Shown here: in pieces, positions 41,631-49,153 of the stretch
How positions within the stretch are numbered: position 1 is the first letter of the stretch
Layout: every line of letters begins with the position of its first letter
From: Candidatus Poribacteria bacterium
GTDB taxonomy: Bacteria; Poribacteria; WGA-4E; PCPOR2b
Assembly: GCA_022826645.1 (NCBI GenBank)
Contig: JAJDUM010000067.1
Location: 1-49,153 of the forward strand
Length of the DNA stretch: 49,153 nucleotides
Direction: 5' to 3'
Notes under the pieces: model-generated
Databases searched by the model: none
Seen by the model: only the letters and a program-made list of their open reading frames with translations
What the model was told of the DNA's origin: nothing
Position numbers and translations under genes: made by a program

Positions 41631-43637
41631 CTAATCATCAACGACATACCGTAACATCACGCCGAGATCACCGACAATCCAGCCAGTTTCCGCATCCTCC
41701 ATATAAATCGAGTTCAAATTGTAGTGGCTTTCGCACCTCTGGGGGCGCCAGTTCTCACCGCCATCAAGGGTACGGATAACTGTGCCTTCGCCGCCGACCG
41801 CCCAGCCGAGGTTTGCATTGAGGAAGAAGACGCTATTTAGGAAACTTTCGACGTAGCTTTTCTGACGTTTCCACGTGCGCCCTCCGTCGGTTGTGTGGAG
41901 AACCAAGCCATCAATCCCAACAACCCAGCCGTTTAGATAGTCTGTAAAATAAACCCCCGACAACCATACCTCTCCGAGTTGGGTCTGCACCTCCCATTTT
42001 TTACCGCCGCTTCGGGTATGAAGAATCACACCGCCCTGCCCTACGACCCATCCGTTTTGAGGGTCAATGAAGTGGACCCCAAAGAGATGACGGTTGACAC
42101 CGCTGCGCTGCTTCTGCCACGTTTTGCCGCCGTCCGCGGTGTGCAGAATCTCTCCGCTATGGCCGATCGCCCACCCGCGCTGCGCGTCGACGAAGGAGAC
42201 ACCGAGGAGGTCATTTTCCGTATTCGCCTCTTGTTGTGCCCATGTTTTGCCGCCGTCGATGGTGTGGACAATCGTTCCCCATTCCGCAACACTCCAGCCG
42301 ACCTTGTCATTGATAAAATGTGTTGATCCGAAACACTCCATCGTTCCACTGTCCTGGGACTGCCAGTGTAACCCGCCATCGTCTGTGCGAAGCACCTCCC
42401 CCCGGTCCCCCACCGCATATCCAACTTTGTCATTGATAAAGTGAAGATCTGTGAGTAGATAACTGGGTGCGGATTGAAGTTCCCACGTTCTCCCGCTGTT
42501 CTTGGTGTGCCAAATCGTCCCAAACTCACCGACCGCCCAACCGAGCCGCGAATTGACAAAATGGACACCCAGTAGCACGACATCGGCACCAACCAGTTGT
42601 GTCGCACCACCCCGCTGATGCTTCCACGTCCGCCCACCATCGTTGGTGTGTAGGATGGCACCGAGGTCGCCCACGATCCAACCATTTTCGGTATCGGTGA
42701 AGTGGAGCGCGTAGAGGAGGAAGGTGTGCAGCGGTTCATCCCCGGTCCTTATCTGTTGACCGTATTGTTGTTCATGGCGTCTATTTGAGCCGCTCGTCAA
42801 ATATTTCCAATTCCTGCCGCCATCCTGTGTGGCAAGCACTGTGCGCTTGTCCCCGACGATCCAACCGCGATTTTCATCGACAAAGTGGACATCGGACAAC
42901 TCGTAGCGGATGTTTGTTTTCTGGTAAGCCCATCGCTTCCCGCCATCGCGCGTATAATAGGCGTTACCTTGGTGGCTGACCGTCCAACCTTGACGAGAAT
43001 TGAGGAAATACAGACCTCGCAGCGAGTTCTCGCCAATCCCCTCTGATCGATCCTCCCATGTCTGCCCGCCATCGCCTGTGTACAACACCGTCCCAAAATC
43101 ACCGACGATCCACCCTTCTTGCGCTGAAGTAAAGTGAAGGTCGAAGAGGTTGTCGTACGTATGCCCCGATAGCAGCTCCCAGCTCTCTCCACCGTTTTTT
43201 GTGTGTAGGATGACGCCATTTTCGCCGACGATCCACCCGGTTTGGCTGTCCACAAATCGCACCGATCGTAGCGGGTGGTAGACACCGCTCTCTTGTGGCT
43301 GCCACGTCACGCCGCCATCCGTTGTATGGGCAATCACGCTATCGAGTTCTTCAGCGAATGTACTTCCTGCGTTATTTCCAACTATCCATCCGGTACGCTC
43401 GTCAATGAAGAATACATCGTAGAATCTCGCCTCCCAATCTGCCCGCCGAACAATTTCCCAGCGTCCGGACTTGGGCGATCGGTCACCTGAGCAACCAATA
43501 CCCCCTCCGATAAGTATCAGAATGAGAAATATGACGTGAAACGTGAAACGTGATGCGTGAAACGTGATGCCCCGATAAATCGGGACAGGCTGTGAAACGT
43601 GATGGATTGAGTTTTCAACTTGTTGATTTGTTTTCAC
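41631..43637 (-). CDS. Ycf48/BNR-repeat lipoprotein
   Basis: A ~668-aa exported protein made of about 14 repeats of the Ycf48/photosynthesis-assembly BNR type, with units like 'GWIVGENGVILHTKNGGESWELL' forming one or two beta propellers. A hydrophobic stretch 'VIFLILILIGGGIGC' resembles a lipoprotein signal, with Cys49 as lipid site. No ATG lies next to this signal. The nearest plausible start is GTG at 43637 (AGAGGA about 10 bases upstream), another is ATG at 43733. In either case codons before the signal run through the CCCGAT palindrome and the period-7 array (43534-43603), so the N-terminus is repeat-derived. No photosynthesis genes are nearby; a protein-assembly or binding role is likely. 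Confidence 0.72.
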   Translation of the reverse strand: MKTNQQVENSIHHVSQPVPIYRGITFHASRFTFHVIFLILILIGGGIGCSGDRSPKSGRWEIVRRADWEARFYDVFFIDERTGWIVGNNAGSTFAEELDSVIAHTTDGGVTWQPQESGVYHPLRSVRFVDSQTGWIVGENGVILHTKNGGESWELLSGHTYDNLFDLHFTSAQEGWIVGDFGTVLYTGDGGQTWEDRSEGIGENSLRGLYFLNSRQGWTVSHQGNAYYTRDGGKRWAYQKTNIRYELSDVHFVDENRGWIVGDKRTVLATQDGGRNWKYLTSGSNRRHEQQYGQQIRTGDEPLHTFLLYALHFTDTENGWIVGDLGAILHTNDGGRTWKHQRGGATQLVGADVVLLGVHFVNSRLGWAVGEFGTIWHTKNSGRTWELQSAPSYLLTDLHFINDKVGYAVGDRGEVLRTDDGGLHWQSQDSGTMECFGSTHFINDKVGWSVAEWGTIVHTIDGGKTWAQQEANTENDLLGVSFVDAQRGWAIGHSGEILHTADGGKTWQKQRSGVNRHLFGVHFIDPQNGWVVGQGGVILHTRSGGKKWEVQTQLGEVWLSGVYFTDYLNGWVVGIDGLVLHTTDGGRTWKRQKSYVESFLNSVFFLNANLGWAVGGEGTVIRTLDGGENWRPQRCESHYNLNSIYMEDAETGWIVGDLGVMLRYVVDD
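43534..43603 (+). repeat. Period-7 RCGTGAW array interrupted by a CCCGAT/ATCGGG palindrome
   Basis: Five units (43534-43568: ACGTGAA, ACGTGAA, ACGTGAT, GCGTGAA, ACGTGAT), then a 21-bp insert (43569-43589) holding the palindrome CCCGAT-AA-ATCGGG (43571-43584), then two more units (CTGTGAA, ACGTGAT; 43590-43603). The insert length is exactly three heptads, so the register is unbroken. Confidence 0.8.
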
Positions 43638-43807
43638 GTTGGATATATCCTCTGGTAAAATATATTTGCAAGTCGGTCTGAAGTTGTCGTTTTTTGCGAC
43701 GATGCGCCTATCCCATAGGTTTATCCGATCCAATTGGTTCTTGCTGTTGGGAGAGAATTTCAGATACCTTTATGAACACTTTTGCCGGTCAGTTCGTCCT
43801 ATAAGAT

Positions 43808-45256
43808 ATGCGAAACCCAGCCCAAAGTCAACCTGAACAAATTATCCAGAATAAGCTATCTGCCATCCAACGTCGAATACGGATTGATGGTATCTTCCAG
43901 AATTTGGCTACTTTTAACCTCTGGGGGCTTATCATCGCTGGGATCTTGCTTGTCGCGAACCGATTTTTCCTGCTACCGATACCGATTGGGCTCGCAGTTT
44001 CTCTGCCGATTGTCGTCGCGAGCGCTGCTGCAGTTGGTGTGAGTCTGTTACGGAAGATGGATCCGTCTGAGGTAGCGCGTCTTGTAGATCAGCGTCTCAA
44101 TCTTAAGGAACGTCTGAGCACTGCCCTTGAAGCGCTGGATCGGAGCGAAACAGATGATTTTGCTACCTTGCAGATCCGTGATACTGCGAGCGCATCCCAA
44201 GGGATTCTTCCCGCTGCTGCGGTCTCCTACACGGTTCCGTCAACCCTCAAATGGCTGCTTATTCCTGTGCTGATAGTTGGGCTTTCGTTTTTCATCCCGC
44301 GTATGTATGAAATCCCCGCTCCTCCGACCGCCACGGAACAGGCGGCCATTCATGATGCCGCCTCACGGCTTGAGGGTGCGGTTAGTGGACTTGATAACGC
44401 CGAACTCTCCAAAGAGGTTGAGGAGACCGTCAAAACATTGCGAAACAAACGCACCGGCGTGCAGCCTGCTCAGAAGGAACTTAGCAAGCTCCATAAGGAG
44501 GTTGAAGCACGAAAAAACCGACTGGCAGACGATGAAATAGACCGAGCTGTCGACACAATTTCCGAGATGGGCGAAAACTCCAAGCTACTCAGTGGAACGG
44601 ATACAGAGGAGATCGCGTCGGAACTACAGAAGTTGGCAGATCAGATGGACGGATTGACTGAGGCGCAGCGGGCGGAGTTGGACGCACTACTCAGACAACT
44701 TGCCGAACGGCTTGGGGATAATCCTGCCGCAAAGAATCTTGTGGATCAGGTAAACGAGATCGGAACGGAGGGAGTCAGCCCTGAGATGCTGGCGAAGATT
44801 GCGCGTTCACTGTTAAACATTGATCAGCAGGCAAAAGATGTAGCGCAGTTGGAAGGGATTCTGGAGGAGATTAAGGCGAGTCGAAAAAATATCGGATTGG
44901 CGGGTATCGAGATGGCGCGCAGAACGGGCGGGGTGGCTGATAGCGATGGGGGACCGGGTGAGGAATCTGGAATGGGAGAAGCACAGGGAATACAACTTGG
45001 CGCTATGTCGGTGGAGGAGCAGTCCACGGAGACACTACAGTTGAGAGGAGCCACATCGGATTCGGAGGAATCCTCTACAGCCTCAACGCAAGCGGCTCCG
45101 AGCGACGAGGAGGAACCCGCCTATATGAGGCACCGCGAAGTCTATCTCAACGCGAAACAGGCTTACGCGGAGGCAGTGGAACGGGAGGAGATTCCGGTGC
45201 GGTATCGGCAGCGGGTTAAGGATTATATAGATGCCATCGCGAATACAGAAAAATGA
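43808..45256 (+). CDS. DUF4175-like membrane protein with long coiled coil
   Basis: A 482-aa protein with two N-terminal membrane helices (about 37-57 and 60-80), a third hydrophobic helix around 144-165, then a long Lys/Glu/Gln-rich coiled coil (about 180-385), an acidic low-complexity linker, and a C-terminal 'REVYLNAKQAYAEAVEREEIPVRYRQRVKDYIDAI' motif. This layout matches DUF4175-type proteins often found with MoxR ATPase and BatA-like vWA proteins, although no such partner is in this window. The likely role is an inner-membrane scaffold. No Shine-Dalgarno site is seen before the ATG at 43808, which is divergent from the Ycf48-like gene. Confidence 0.7.
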   Translation: MRNPAQSQPEQIIQNKLSAIQRRIRIDGIFQNLATFNLWGLIIAGILLVANRFFLLPIPIGLAVSLPIVVASAAAVGVSLLRKMDPSEVARLVDQRLNLKERLSTALEALDRSETDDFATLQIRDTASASQGILPAAAVSYTVPSTLKWLLIPVLIVGLSFFIPRMYEIPAPPTATEQAAIHDAASRLEGAVSGLDNAELSKEVEETVKTLRNKRTGVQPAQKELSKLHKEVEARKNRLADDEIDRAVDTISEMGENSKLLSGTDTEEIASELQKLADQMDGLTEAQRAELDALLRQLAERLGDNPAAKNLVDQVNEIGTEGVSPEMLAKIARSLLNIDQQAKDVAQLEGILEEIKASRKNIGLAGIEMARRTGGVADSDGGPGEESGMGEAQGIQLGAMSVEEQSTETLQLRGATSDSEESSTASTQAAPSDEEEPAYMRHREVYLNAKQAYAEAVEREEIPVRYRQRVKDYIDAIANTEK

Positions 45257-45340
45257 AACGTGAAAAGAGCAAGCCATCCACGAATCCACGCGAATCTACA
45301 CGAATAAAAAAAACAAGGGGCATGTAAAAAAAGAGTGCAT

Positions 45341-45433
45341 GTGAGAGGGGCATCCCTGCCCCGATGGGGGGATGACCGTCGGCCTAGTCCCGATTCTCGG
45401 GATCCTAACTCCGTCGGGAGATGCCCGACTCAC
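45341..45433. repeat. 93-bp inverted repeat with internal hairpins
   Basis: The outer arms 45341-45354 and 45420-45433 pair at 12 of 14 positions: GTGAG and GGGCATC on the left match CTCAC and GATGCCC on the right. Inside are a CCCC-GAT-GGGG hairpin near 45359 and TCCCGA-TTC-TCGGGA (45388-45402), so the unit can fold as a branched structure. It lies in the gene-free gap 45257-45528. Confidence 0.65.
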
Positions 45434-45528
45434 AGTTGGCCTCAGTTTCTATTGCACGATTTCTTAACATGAGCCAAAACAATTTAACGCAAAGGTGTAG
45501 AGAAAAACAGATATAGGTGGAAAGCATC

Positions 45529-46557
45529 TCATGAGGGTTCAGCGAGCTCGTACAATGTTGCGATAATCAACGTGATTGAGTGTTTGCCGCGCCCTTTATT
45601 CTTGGCAGGCACCATTCTCACAGAAACTCGGTCCCCGACATCTGGCAGTGGAATATGTACCCCGGCGGCACTCTTCACAAAGCAGGGACGTTGCAGGGTA
45701 GAGAGCCATTCGCCCGGCACATAATAGTTTTCGATAGCTTTCAGCCTTTCATCGATGGTCGCATTATCTACTAAGCCAAACCCTTCAAGGGTGGCGGGGT
45801 GCACCCCTGCGCTGTTGAACGTCACCGCCGGACGACCTGCTACGATGCTCGCTGAAGCTGCCAGACCGCCGCCCATGGAATGCCCCGTGAAGATCACCTT
45901 GTCCCCATACGCTTCCACAACATCTATAGCGAGTTCAATAGCCTGTCGATATGTTGCTGCGCCAAATCCTAATCCTTGGGAGAGGCAGGTCTGGCTATCT
46001 TGGAGGATATTGGTTCTCCTGACCCCCCGATAAACAACGACAATCTCCTGCTCGTCCCTTGATTGGTATAACATTGCACGGAAACCTGTATTAGGGTCCT
46101 CAAACTTCGCGTCCTTTAGCGCCTCCGGAAGTTGGTTCCGACGTGAAGGCGCGGAGAGCTGCATCCAGTTCGGCGGCTCGGTTATTCGGGAGAAATAGAC
46201 ATCATTACTCGCCGCTGGCGTCATAAAGATCTTGGCGCCATCCGTTTTTGTGGAGATGCGCAGTTCCGTCTTAGCCTCGTAAATCGCCAGACACAACACA
46301 GCGTAATCGAATGGTGCCATCCCGCGCAGCTGCCCTTCGCTCTCCTTCATATCTTTGTTGGGACAGTTTCTCAGGCAGGCGAAACCGATAACCGTAACCG
46401 CAGCCCCAGCAATCCCGGTTGCAATCCTTGAAGCCGTCAGTAATCCATACCGCCAACCGGTCGGTGGGTAGTTCTGATGCTCAGCGCAGTATGGGCTGTT
46501 TTCGATGGCGTTTCTATGACATCGAAAAATAAAGGGGGTTCGTGCTTTACATCTCAT
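45529..46557 (-). CDS. Class 3 lipase-like membrane protein with N-terminal Cys/His motif
   Basis: A 342-aa alpha/beta-hydrolase. Residues 1-30 hold a compact Cys/His motif (C3, C13-H14, C24, H27) like the 'CxxxT..G..C.r.a.....yC..H' zinc-binding motif seen at the ends of various environmental proteins. A membrane helix follows (about 42-62). Then comes the lipase domain: 'VVVYRGVRRTNILQDSQTCLSQ', and the nucleophile elbow G225-H-S227-M-G-G with 'AVTFNSAGVHP' downstream. A C-terminal 'HSIT' gives a candidate catalytic His. It probably hydrolyses lipid esters at the inner membrane. No Shine-Dalgarno site precedes the ATG. Confidence 0.78.
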   Translation of the reverse strand: MRCKARTPFIFRCHRNAIENSPYCAEHQNYPPTGWRYGLLTASRIATGIAGAAVTVIGFACLRNCPNKDMKESEGQLRGMAPFDYAVLCLAIYEAKTELRISTKTDGAKIFMTPAASNDVYFSRITEPPNWMQLSAPSRRNQLPEALKDAKFEDPNTGFRAMLYQSRDEQEIVVVYRGVRRTNILQDSQTCLSQGLGFGAATYRQAIELAIDVVEAYGDKVIFTGHSMGGGLAASASIVAGRPAVTFNSAGVHPATLEGFGLVDNATIDERLKAIENYYVPGEWLSTLQRPCFVKSAAGVHIPLPDVGDRVSVRMVPAKNKGRGKHSITLIIATLYELAEPS

Positions 46558-46675
46558 AATTGTTTTCTACATTTCACGCTATTTTTAGGTTGTAGCTTTC
46601 GCATAATTGTGATAGCATTATTGTATTGTCCATGAGCCCGTTGTTAAACATCACCGACACATCAAGGAAAAAACC

Positions 46676-47110
46676 GTGATACTGAGACTTTTACTTATAG
46701 CCGCGCTAATGTTACCCCTCTCTGCTTTCTCAGAACTTACGAAGGAAGATATAGCGGCTATAAGATCTATTGTTAAAGAAGAGGTGACCGCTTCTGAAAA
46801 GCGTATGAGAGAGTATGTTGATCTTAAATTTCAGGTATTGGATACCAAGATTGATGAGGTAAATCGGCGGCTTAACCACCAGCAGACTCTGATATTTGCA
46901 CTGCTTGCGTTCATCGCTGTTATTATTACCGCTCCGTATGCGATTCTCACCTATCATGGAAAAAAACTGGGCCAATTTTCTGCTGAACTTCAAGCTGTAG
47001 AAAAAAGCGCAGCAAAGGCAGTTCAATTAAGCCAAGATGTCTCCAGTCATCTGGAACGGTTTCTAAATTCTCAGGAGCAGAGTCTACAACCTCATAGGTC
47101 AGGCGACTAG
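46676..47110 (+). CDS. Small exported or membrane coiled-coil protein
   Basis: A 144-aa protein starting at GTG 46676, with AAGGAA six bases upstream. The order is: signal-like helix (LLLIAALMLPLSAFS), an amphipathic helical region (about 20-68) with heptad-like 'MREYVDLKFQVLDTKIDEVNRRLNHQQ', a membrane helix (about 72-93), and a second amphipathic helix to the end. No family name is assigned. Similar small membrane coiled coils occur next to variable genes in environmental bacteria. Confidence 0.68.
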   Translation: MILRLLLIAALMLPLSAFSELTKEDIAAIRSIVKEEVTASEKRMREYVDLKFQVLDTKIDEVNRRLNHQQTLIFALLAFIAVIITAPYAILTYHGKKLGQFSAELQAVEKSAAKAVQLSQDVSSHLERFLNSQEQSLQPHRSGD

Positions 47111-47137
47111 ACGGTATCGTTGATTTGTTCAGTTTTC

Positions 47138-47175
47138 CGCTCCAGTTTTGAATCCCGATTTATCGGGGAGGAGCG
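47138..47175. repeat. CGCTCC/GGAGCG element split by a CCCGAT/ATCGGG palindrome
   Basis: CGCTCC (47138-47143) and GGAGCG (47170-47175, continuing CAATGTCTATAG as in the copy at 48268) are the arms of the hairpin family at 48133-48333. The normally 3-base loop is expanded to 26 bases containing CCCGAT-TT-ATCGGG (47154-47167), as if the palindrome had inserted into the loop. Confidence 0.65.
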
Positions 47176-47218
47176 CAATGTCTATAGCATCTTTCATCGG
47201 TTGCTAACATTTGGTTTA

Positions 47219-48088
47219 TCAACTAACTTCCGTCAAGAACTCTCTCCACTGATCCCTCACATATTCATAGAAACCATCCACAGGCGTGCTTCCACATATC
47301 GGAGCAAGTTCCTGCCCGATTTTTGTGAGAAGTATCTTTCCAACCTTAAGCGTGTTATTGGCAGCCCCAGGTATTTCCAAGGACAACGGCCGACCATAAT
47401 AGAACACCACAAATCTCTTGATGGCAATGTCTTTTGCGAAACCAGTAAGGCTTTCATATCGAACAACCCCAATATTCTCAAGGTGGCTTAAAGTATCAAA
47501 ATTAATCCCGTGTCTGTTGTAGATTTCCGCCTGTTCATCAAATACTAGCGGCGTAACATTTTCAATCCTCCAACCAAATCCGCAGAGTTGGGTGAACAGT
47601 TGAGCATCGCTCTTGTCGAAATCTGAAAGCAGATTAACTGTTCGCTTTGAATAGGTGCCAGGGACGTTTGCCTCGCCAGCTAAAACGCGTGACCACAAGC
47701 TCTGCATCTCACTGTCAGAGACTATCCGAGATTTATCAAAAAAGTTAGTAAGCCAATCGTCCTCCATGGAATCCGGTTTCGCTTCTGCGTTTAAATGGGG
47801 TTCTGCTTTATCAATAATATCCTCCATGTTCTTCTGGCGTTTTGCTTCTTCTTGAATCCAGCGCTGCGCGGCTCGTCGATGCAAGTCGGTTATTTCAATC
47901 TCGGATTCGGCCTTTATTATGTCAGCAGCAGCCTCTGCCTTCGCCGATGTAATGGCAGCTTCTGATTCCGCTTTAGCCTTGTGCCTAATTCGTCTCGGTT
48001 CGTATAATACCCCTGTTGCATCACTTATTTTGTGGATTAGGGTATCAATGGGCTTCACCAGATCACCCACGTTAACAGAAACAGACAT
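47219..48088 (-). CDS. DUF2806 domain protein
   Basis: A 289-aa protein matching the DUF2806 layout: an N-terminal 'SDATGVLYEPRRIRHKAKAESEA' segment, an alanine/glutamate-rich helical stretch (about 35-95), 'DDWLTNFFDKSRIVSDSEMQSLWSRVLAGEANVPGTYSKRTVNLL' in the middle, and a C-terminal domain. The function is unknown; members are scattered in accessory regions. AAGGAGA lies about 11 bases before the ATG. It is flanked by palindromic repeats on both sides. Confidence 0.8.
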   Translation of the reverse strand: MSVSVNVGDLVKPIDTLIHKISDATGVLYEPRRIRHKAKAESEAAITSAKAEAAADIIKAESEIEITDLHRRAAQRWIQEEAKRQKNMEDIIDKAEPHLNAEAKPDSMEDDWLTNFFDKSRIVSDSEMQSLWSRVLAGEANVPGTYSKRTVNLLSDFDKSDAQLFTQLCGFGWRIENVTPLVFDEQAEIYNRHGINFDTLSHLENIGVVRYESLTGFAKDIAIKRFVVFYYGRPLSLEIPGAANNTLKVGKILLTKIGQELAPICGSTPVDGFYEYVRDQWREFLTEVS

Positions 48089-48132
48089 AGTTAAATTTTC
48101 TCCTTAATATGTGCAGCCTTGCTATACACATT

Positions 48133-48333
48133 GCACTCCGCTGGAGTGCGGGATTGACCCTATCGCTGTTCTATAAACATGCCGCCCCGCTGGGGCGGAA
48201 TACATACGACTGTCGAGATAGGTATTTAATAAATTGATGTGTCACCCACCGGTTTGATAAGTGCTTTCGCTCCAGAGGAGCGCAATGTCTATAGGATATC
48301 GACCCAGCTAAGCTCCGCGCTCCAGCGGAGCGC
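48133..48333. repeat. Cluster of four small hairpins (CGCTCC/GGAGCG family)
   Basis: GCACTCC-GCT-GGAGTGC (48133-48149), CCGCCCC-GCT-GGGGCGG (48182-48198), CGCTCC-AGA-GGAGCG (48268-48282) and GCGCTCC-AGC-GGAGCGC (48317-48333). The last two continue CAATGT. All have 3-base loops and occupy the gap between the DUF2806 and TPR genes. Arm sequences differ but pairing is kept. Confidence 0.8.
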
Positions 48334-48368
48334 AATGTGGGTCACTGCCACCACCATTTAGACAATAA

Positions 48369-49019
48369 TTATGGACACCCCTCTATTATCTCATCTACGA
48401 ATATCTCAAAGGTTAGGCTATCTTCATGATATTCAAAGTCGGCTATAAGTCGCGTTACAAATTTCTGTAAAGTACGAGAATCTCCGTGGGTTTCTACATA
48501 GAGACTGATACCCCAAGCATGTATATGCTGTCCTGCACGAAAATTCTCAGGTTGTTCTGAGAAACGAGAATAGGTCAACAGTTTTTCTTTTATATCTGGT
48601 CGGACTTGTCCCACAAAGAACATGAACCATTCACAGGCCTGTTCCACCATTTCCTTCCATGTTTTGACCCAGATTCTCCTTCCAAAAATTGTAAATGCTC
48701 TAATCTTCCGGCGTCCGGGAAGTTTAACACCATATTGCTTCTCAAAATCGGGGTAATACCTCAAGGATTGCACAAGGGGACGATGAACTAAGTCTTGTAC
48801 TTCGAGCCAATCCTTCAGAGCGTTTTCTTGATCACCTTTCTTGAAATAAGCCTCCGAACGATTTATATAAGCGTCTTGATAATCAGGGTATTTTTCTATG
48901 GCGACATCGTAATGAAAAATGGCTCCATCTATGTCGCCTTTGCTGTCCTCAACTAGTCCTAAACCACGATAACTCTCTGCCATAACCTTTTCAGACGGTT
49001 TTTTATTATTAAAACGCAA
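48369..49019 (-). CDS. TPR-repeat-containing hypothetical protein
   Basis: A 216-aa protein with about two N-terminal tetratricopeptide repeats ('AESYRGLGLVEDSKGDIDGAIFHYDVAIEKYP', 'DAYINRSEAYFKKGDQENALKDWLEV') followed by an unrecognised ~120-residue C-terminal domain rich in aromatic residues. The frame starts at TTG 49019, five codons after an in-frame stop; an ATG at 48983 is the alternative, and neither has a good ribosome binding site, so the N-terminus is uncertain and could be truncated. It lies 12 bases after the stop of a partial gene on the same strand. Confidence 0.6.
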   Translation of the reverse strand: MRFNNKKPSEKVMAESYRGLGLVEDSKGDIDGAIFHYDVAIEKYPDYQDAYINRSEAYFKKGDQENALKDWLEVQDLVHRPLVQSLRYYPDFEKQYGVKLPGRRKIRAFTIFGRRIWVKTWKEMVEQACEWFMFFVGQVRPDIKEKLLTYSRFSEQPENFRAGQHIHAWGISLYVETHGDSRTLQKFVTRLIADFEYHEDSLTFEIFVDEIIEGCP

Positions 49020-49031
49020 GTTGCTAGTGTT

Positions 49032-49153
49032 TTATTTAATGATGAGTGTAATCATGGTAGCAATGAGAAACAAAACAACCTTAATCTCAAACCCAGCGGC
49101 AGTAACGGCATGAATAGCGCGTGGTAAACGTTGGGTGATTAGACCATTTGTAA
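49032..49153 (-). CDS. Partial protein, C-terminal end only
   Basis: An open frame enters from the right edge and ends at TAA 49032-49034. The visible residues are TNGLITQRLPRAIHAVTAAG followed by FEIKVVLFLIATMITLIIK, finishing in a hydrophobic helix that looks like a C-terminal membrane anchor. It directly precedes the TPR gene on the same strand, suggesting an operon. Too little is visible to name a family. Confidence 0.45.
   Translation of the reverse strand, partial: TNGLITQRLPRAIHAVTAAGFEIKVVLFLIATMITLIIK

Noticed and set aside
41563..43603. Heptad arrays as CRISPR repeats.
   Set aside because: Units are 7 bp with no spacers and no cas genes are present.
1..49153. tRNA or rRNA genes.
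   Set aside because: No stretch with a TpsiC-arm-like GGTTCGAATCC core within a cloverleaf or conserved rRNA segment was noticed; a tRNAscan-SE run would settle it.

Overview
The window reads as a fragment of an uncultured, Gram-negative-type bacterium. The gene content fits Candidatus Poribacteria or a close relative. The signs are a PhyH-family dioxygenase, a DUF6785-type membrane protein, a mandelate-racemase-family dehydratase, an Ldh-family oxidoreductase, Ycf48/BNR-repeat proteins, and two secreted proteins ending in the same C-terminal domain that opens with a YPNPFNP motif. The taxonomic call is an inference from family recall. Genes are densely packed on both strands and mostly single or in short operons. 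TGA is used as an ordinary stop (for example at 402 and 27801). No tRNA, rRNA or CRISPR array was seen.

Layout. 1-4430: left edge of a probable transposase gene, an FGGY sugar kinase, two nuclease-like proteins, then a gene-free stretch with a paired-hairpin repeat. 4434-8011: TIM-barrel sugar isomerase/epimerase, DppA-type D-aminopeptidase behind a good sigma-70 promoter, isoprenyl transferase, lipoprotein. 8171-13615: two large divergent secreted proteins (HExxH metalloprotease; BNR/IPT-TIG protein) with the same C-terminal domain. 13628-18828: a GrdB/PrdB-like selenoprotein with an in-frame UGA, Ldh dehydrogenase, DUF6785 transporter-like protein, Ste24-type M48 protease. 19061-28307: large M16 peptidase with its terminator, PhyH dioxygenase, LolD/FtsX-type ABC exporter, thioesterase, small nuclease-like protein. 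28369-32920: TPR protein, metallophosphoesterase, bicupin, UPF0173 hydrolase and AAC(3)-like acetyltransferase, the last two behind divergent promoters. 33092-41552: FAH hydrolase, coiled-coil membrane protein, Gfo/Idh-like protein, aquaporin, enolase-superfamily dehydratase, a 150-bp MITE, a DUF255/DsbD-alpha fusion and an atypical SDR. 41631-49153: Ycf48 lipoprotein, DUF4175-like coiled-coil protein, class-3 lipase-like membrane protein, membrane coiled coil, DUF2806, TPR and a partial gene.

Functionally this is mostly catabolic and envelope biology: sugar and sugar-acid turnover (FGGY kinase, isomerase, dehydratase, FAH, Ldh), cell-envelope maintenance (isoprenyl transferase, FtsX ABC, M16 and M48 proteases, DppA) and secreted beta-rich proteins.

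Two signals stand out. The first is a selenoprotein missed by ordinary ORF calling. Its in-frame UGA at 13883-13885 lies in a U-P-L-C motif, and a perfect 6-bp hairpin with a G-initiated loop sits 18-35 nt downstream. The second is an unusually rich set of small intergenic repeats: paired hairpins with compensatory changes, a period-7 RCGTGAW array family, a CCCGAT/ATCGGG palindrome nested inside three other repeat types, CGCTCC/GGAGCG hairpins, TAGGG/CCCTA palindromes, and a MITE with a 5-bp target duplication.
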